NCBI GenBank assembly: GCA_016927095.1
Contig: JAFGNI010000579.1
Span: 1 to 6,983, forward strand
Length of the DNA: 6,983 nt
Source: Anaerolineae bacterium
Lineage (GTDB): Bacteria; Chloroflexota; Anaerolineae; B4-G1; SLSP01
Direction of reading: 5' to 3'
Shown here: one piece after another, positions 5,048 to 6,983 of the stretch
Numbering within the stretch: the first letter of the stretch is position 1
Layout of the letters: each line of letters begins with the position of its first letter
Notes under the pieces: generated by a model
Seen by the model: the letters and a program-made list of their open reading frames with translations, nothing else
Told to the model about the DNA's origin: nothing
The model's database searches: none
Position numbers and translations under genes: made by a program

Positions 5048-6868
5048 ATGCGCATGACCAAGCTCTTCAGCAACACAGCTCGTGAGGCCCCGTCAGAGGC
5101 CCAGGTGACCAGCCACCAGCTGCTCCTGCGCGCGGGCTTCATCCGGCAACACGCCGCCGGCATCTTCAGCGCCCTGCCCCTGGGCTATCGGGCCTCACAC
5201 AAAATCGAGAAGATTGTGCGAGAGGAGATGGACGCCATCGGGGGGCAGGAGATCAAGATGCCGGTCGTGAACCCGGCGGAGCTCTGGCAGGAGACGGGCC
5301 GCTGGTCCAGCGTGGGGGCGGAGCTCGGGCGGTTCAAGGATCGCACCGATCGCGATATGGTGCTCGCGATGACGCATGAGGAGGCGGTTACCGACCTGGT
5401 CCGGCAGGAGATCCAGTCCTACCGGCAGTTGCCGATGCTGGTCTACCACATCCAGACAAAGTGGCGCGATGACCCGCGACCGCGAGCCGGGCTCATCCGC
5501 GTGCGCGAGTTCACGATGAAGGACAGCTACAGCCTCGATGCGGACGAAGCCGGACTTGACGCGCAGTATCGAGCTCACTATCAGGCCTACTTCAACATCT
5601 TCCGCCGTTGTGGCCTCGATCCCATCGCTGTGGGTTCCGACACGGGCATGATGGGCGGAAGCATGGCGCACGAGTTCATGGCGCTGACACCGGTGGGTGA
5701 GGACACGCTCCTCCTCTGTGACGCGTGCGGCTACGCGGCCAACCGGCAGGTCGCGCGATTCCGGAAGCCCCCAGCAGTCGCAGAGGCTGCCCAGCCTATG
5801 GAGAAGATCGCGACGCCTGGTGTGACCACGATTGAGGACCTGACCGCGTTTCTTGACATCCCGGCAGCGCGCACGGCTAAGGCCGTTTTCATGATCGCAA
5901 CGGTCTCATCGACCAAGCCTGGCGACACGCACGTTGAGGATCGAGACACGTTCGTTTTCGCCATCGTGCGCGGCGATATGGAGGTCAACGAGACCAAACT
6001 CGCCAACGCCGTGGGCGCCAAGGCGCTGCGGCCCGCCACGGAGGCCGAGATCCGGGCCACCGGCGCGGAACCGGGCTACGGCTCGCCCATTGGCGTGCAC
6101 GGCGCCCATGTCGTCGTTGACGACGCCGTGGTCGCATCGCCGAACCTGGTAGCCGGTGCCAACAAGGTCGGCTATCACATACGCCACGTGAACGTGGGCC
6201 GAGATTTCGTGCCTGACGTGATCACCGATATCGCCGCGGCAGGGGACGGTGACGCTTGCCCGGCGTGCGGCGCAGCGATGCGGGCAGCGCGAGGCGTCGA
6301 GATCGGCAACATCTTCAAGCTGGGCACGCGCTACAGCGAGGCGATGGGCGCGACCTACGCCGACGAAGCGGGCGAGCCCCATCCCGTCGTCATGGGCTCC
6401 TACGGCATCGGGATCGGCCGGGCGCTGGCCTGTATCGCCGAGACACACAACGATGACTATGGCCTGATCTGGCCCGTGACCGTCGCCCCCTACCACGTGC
6501 ACCTGCTCACATTAGGACCCGAGGGCAGTGAGGCCCGCGCAGCTGCCGACGCGCTCTACGACAAGCTGGTCGCTGCCGGCATTGAGGTGCTGTACGACGA
6601 CCGCGACCGCAGCCCAGGTGTCAAGTTCAACGACGCCGACCTGATCGGGCTGCCGCTGCGCATCACGGTGGCACGGCGAGGTCTGGCGGAGGATAGCGTG
6701 GAGTTCAAGCTCCGGCACAAAGAGGAACGCAGCCTGGTCTCGTTGGAGGCAGTGATCCCCACAATTCAAGCAAAGCTGGCAGCCTTGGAAGAGGAGATCG
6801 TGGCGACGCTCAGACCCGAGACCTTCAAGGACGGAGGCGAACCGCCGGAAGAGCGGAGAAACGAGTAG
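5048..6868 (+). CDS. proS: Prolyl-tRNA synthetase, bacterial type with YbaK-like editing domain
   Basis: This enzyme charges tRNA-Pro with proline in the cytoplasm and is essential for translation. At 606 residues it is slightly longer than the usual 570 or so. The N-terminus (TKLFSNTAREAPSEAQ) and the class II motif 1 region (PLGYRASHKIEKIVREEM at 44-61) are typical. THEEAVTDLV is at 109-118. Motif 2 is KWRDDPRPRAGLIRVREFTMKDSYS at 138-162 with its Arg and Glu contacts, and motif 3 is MGSYGIGIGRALA at 449-461. Between motifs 2 and 3 lies the editing insertion, about 230-400, which hydrolyses Ala-tRNA-Pro. It carries the conserved lysine K278 (TAKAV) and GANK at 370-373, bounded by CDAC at 224-227 and CPAC at 404-407. 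The anticodon-binding domain starts near 475 (WPVTVAPYHVHL) and contains YDDRDRSPGVKFNDADLIG at 516-534. About a dozen extra residues at roughly 286-299 and an acidic tail after 580 account for the added length. The gene is intact. Confidence 0.98.
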   Translation: MRMTKLFSNTAREAPSEAQVTSHQLLLRAGFIRQHAAGIFSALPLGYRASHKIEKIVREEMDAIGGQEIKMPVVNPAELWQETGRWSSVGAELGRFKDRTDRDMVLAMTHEEAVTDLVRQEIQSYRQLPMLVYHIQTKWRDDPRPRAGLIRVREFTMKDSYSLDADEAGLDAQYRAHYQAYFNIFRRCGLDPIAVGSDTGMMGGSMAHEFMALTPVGEDTLLLCDACGYAANRQVARFRKPPAVAEAAQPMEKIATPGVTTIEDLTAFLDIPAARTAKAVFMIATVSSTKPGDTHVEDRDTFVFAIVRGDMEVNETKLANAVGAKALRPATEAEIRATGAEPGYGSPIGVHGAHVVVDDAVVASPNLVAGANKVGYHIRHVNVGRDFVPDVITDIAAAGDGDACPACGAAMRAARGVEIGNIFKLGTRYSEAMGATYADEAGEPHPVVMGSYGIGIGRALACIAETHNDDYGLIWPVTVAPYHVHLLTLGPEGSEARAAADALYDKLVAAGIEVLYDDRDRSPGVKFNDADLIGLPLRITVARRGLAEDSVEFKLRHKEERSLVSLEAVIPTIQAKLAALEEEIVATLRPETFKDGGEPPEERRNE

Positions 6869-6874
6869 GAAGAT

Positions 6875-6969
6875 AGGAGTAGACACCGACTCGTCGGGTC
6901 ACTCCCGCCAGAGGACGGCTCGAGCTTTGGCCATCAAGCCTACTCCTTACTCCTTTCTCCTGACTCCCG
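6875..6969. repeat. Heptad array and imperfect inverted repeat after proS
   Basis: Four 7-base pyrimidine-rich units run from 6942 to 6969: ACTCCTT, ACTCCTT, TCTCCTG and ACTCCCG. Purine-rich words (GAGTAGG and AGGAGTAG at 6863-6882) begin at the proS stop codon. AGGAGTAG at 6875-6882 pairs perfectly with CTACTCCT at 6940-6947; beyond that the pairing is patchy. About 57 bases separate the arms and show no recognisable gene. Bases 6944-6960 are identical to 561-577. Confidence 0.75.
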
Positions 6970-6983
6970 GTCTGCGTACAAGC

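Noticed and set aside
5041..5085. A 14-codon frame starting at ATG 5041 and overlapping the start of proS
   Set aside because: It is only 3 bases from the ribosome site, is very short, and contains no proline codons that would suggest attenuation.
6875..6947. Intrinsic terminator of proS
   Set aside because: The only solid pairing is 8 bases separated by a 57-base loop with no T-run, so it is better described as part of the repeat family.

Overview
The window is GC-rich bacterial DNA with five genes, all on the + strand and mostly separated by spacers of about 120 to 190 bases. The organism is not identifiable with certainty. High GC, good Shine-Dalgarno sites, a MraY of the GDAGSRPMG type (which I associate with Clostridia- and Chloroflexi-like lineages) and spacers filled with 7-8 base tandem repeats suggest an uncultured Chloroflexota-type bacterium. 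This is an inference, not a demonstration.

Layout. Positions 1-438 hold the C-terminal end of a probable Gfo/Idh/MocA sugar-type oxidoreductase that begins outside the window. Positions 604-1977 encode a 457-residue helical protein that I do not recognise. Positions 2166-3212 encode a MraY-family phospho-sugar transferase in the membrane, starting at TTG behind a strong ribosome site, an extended -10 promoter and a roughly 100-base leader. Positions 3351-4928 encode a CrtI/RetSat-type FAD oxidoreductase. Positions 5048-6868 encode prolyl-tRNA synthetase with its editing insertion. The last 115 bases are non-coding.

How the genes relate. The first two genes may belong to a carbohydrate-related unit, but only their neighbourhood supports this. 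MraY uses a polyprenyl phosphate carrier and CrtI-type enzymes act on polyisoprenoids, so their adjacency is suggestive but unproven. proS is housekeeping. No spacer has a classical terminator with a U-tract, so read-through along the whole strand is possible.

The most unusual content lies between the genes. Three of the five non-coding stretches (439-603, 3213-3350 and 6869-6983) contain tandem 7- or 8-base words. In each, a purine-rich array is followed by a pyrimidine-rich array that is largely its reverse complement, so the arrays can fold into hairpins. Two of these stretches share an exact 17-base sequence more than 6 kb apart. I found no CRISPR, tRNA, rRNA, insertion sequence or defence system.
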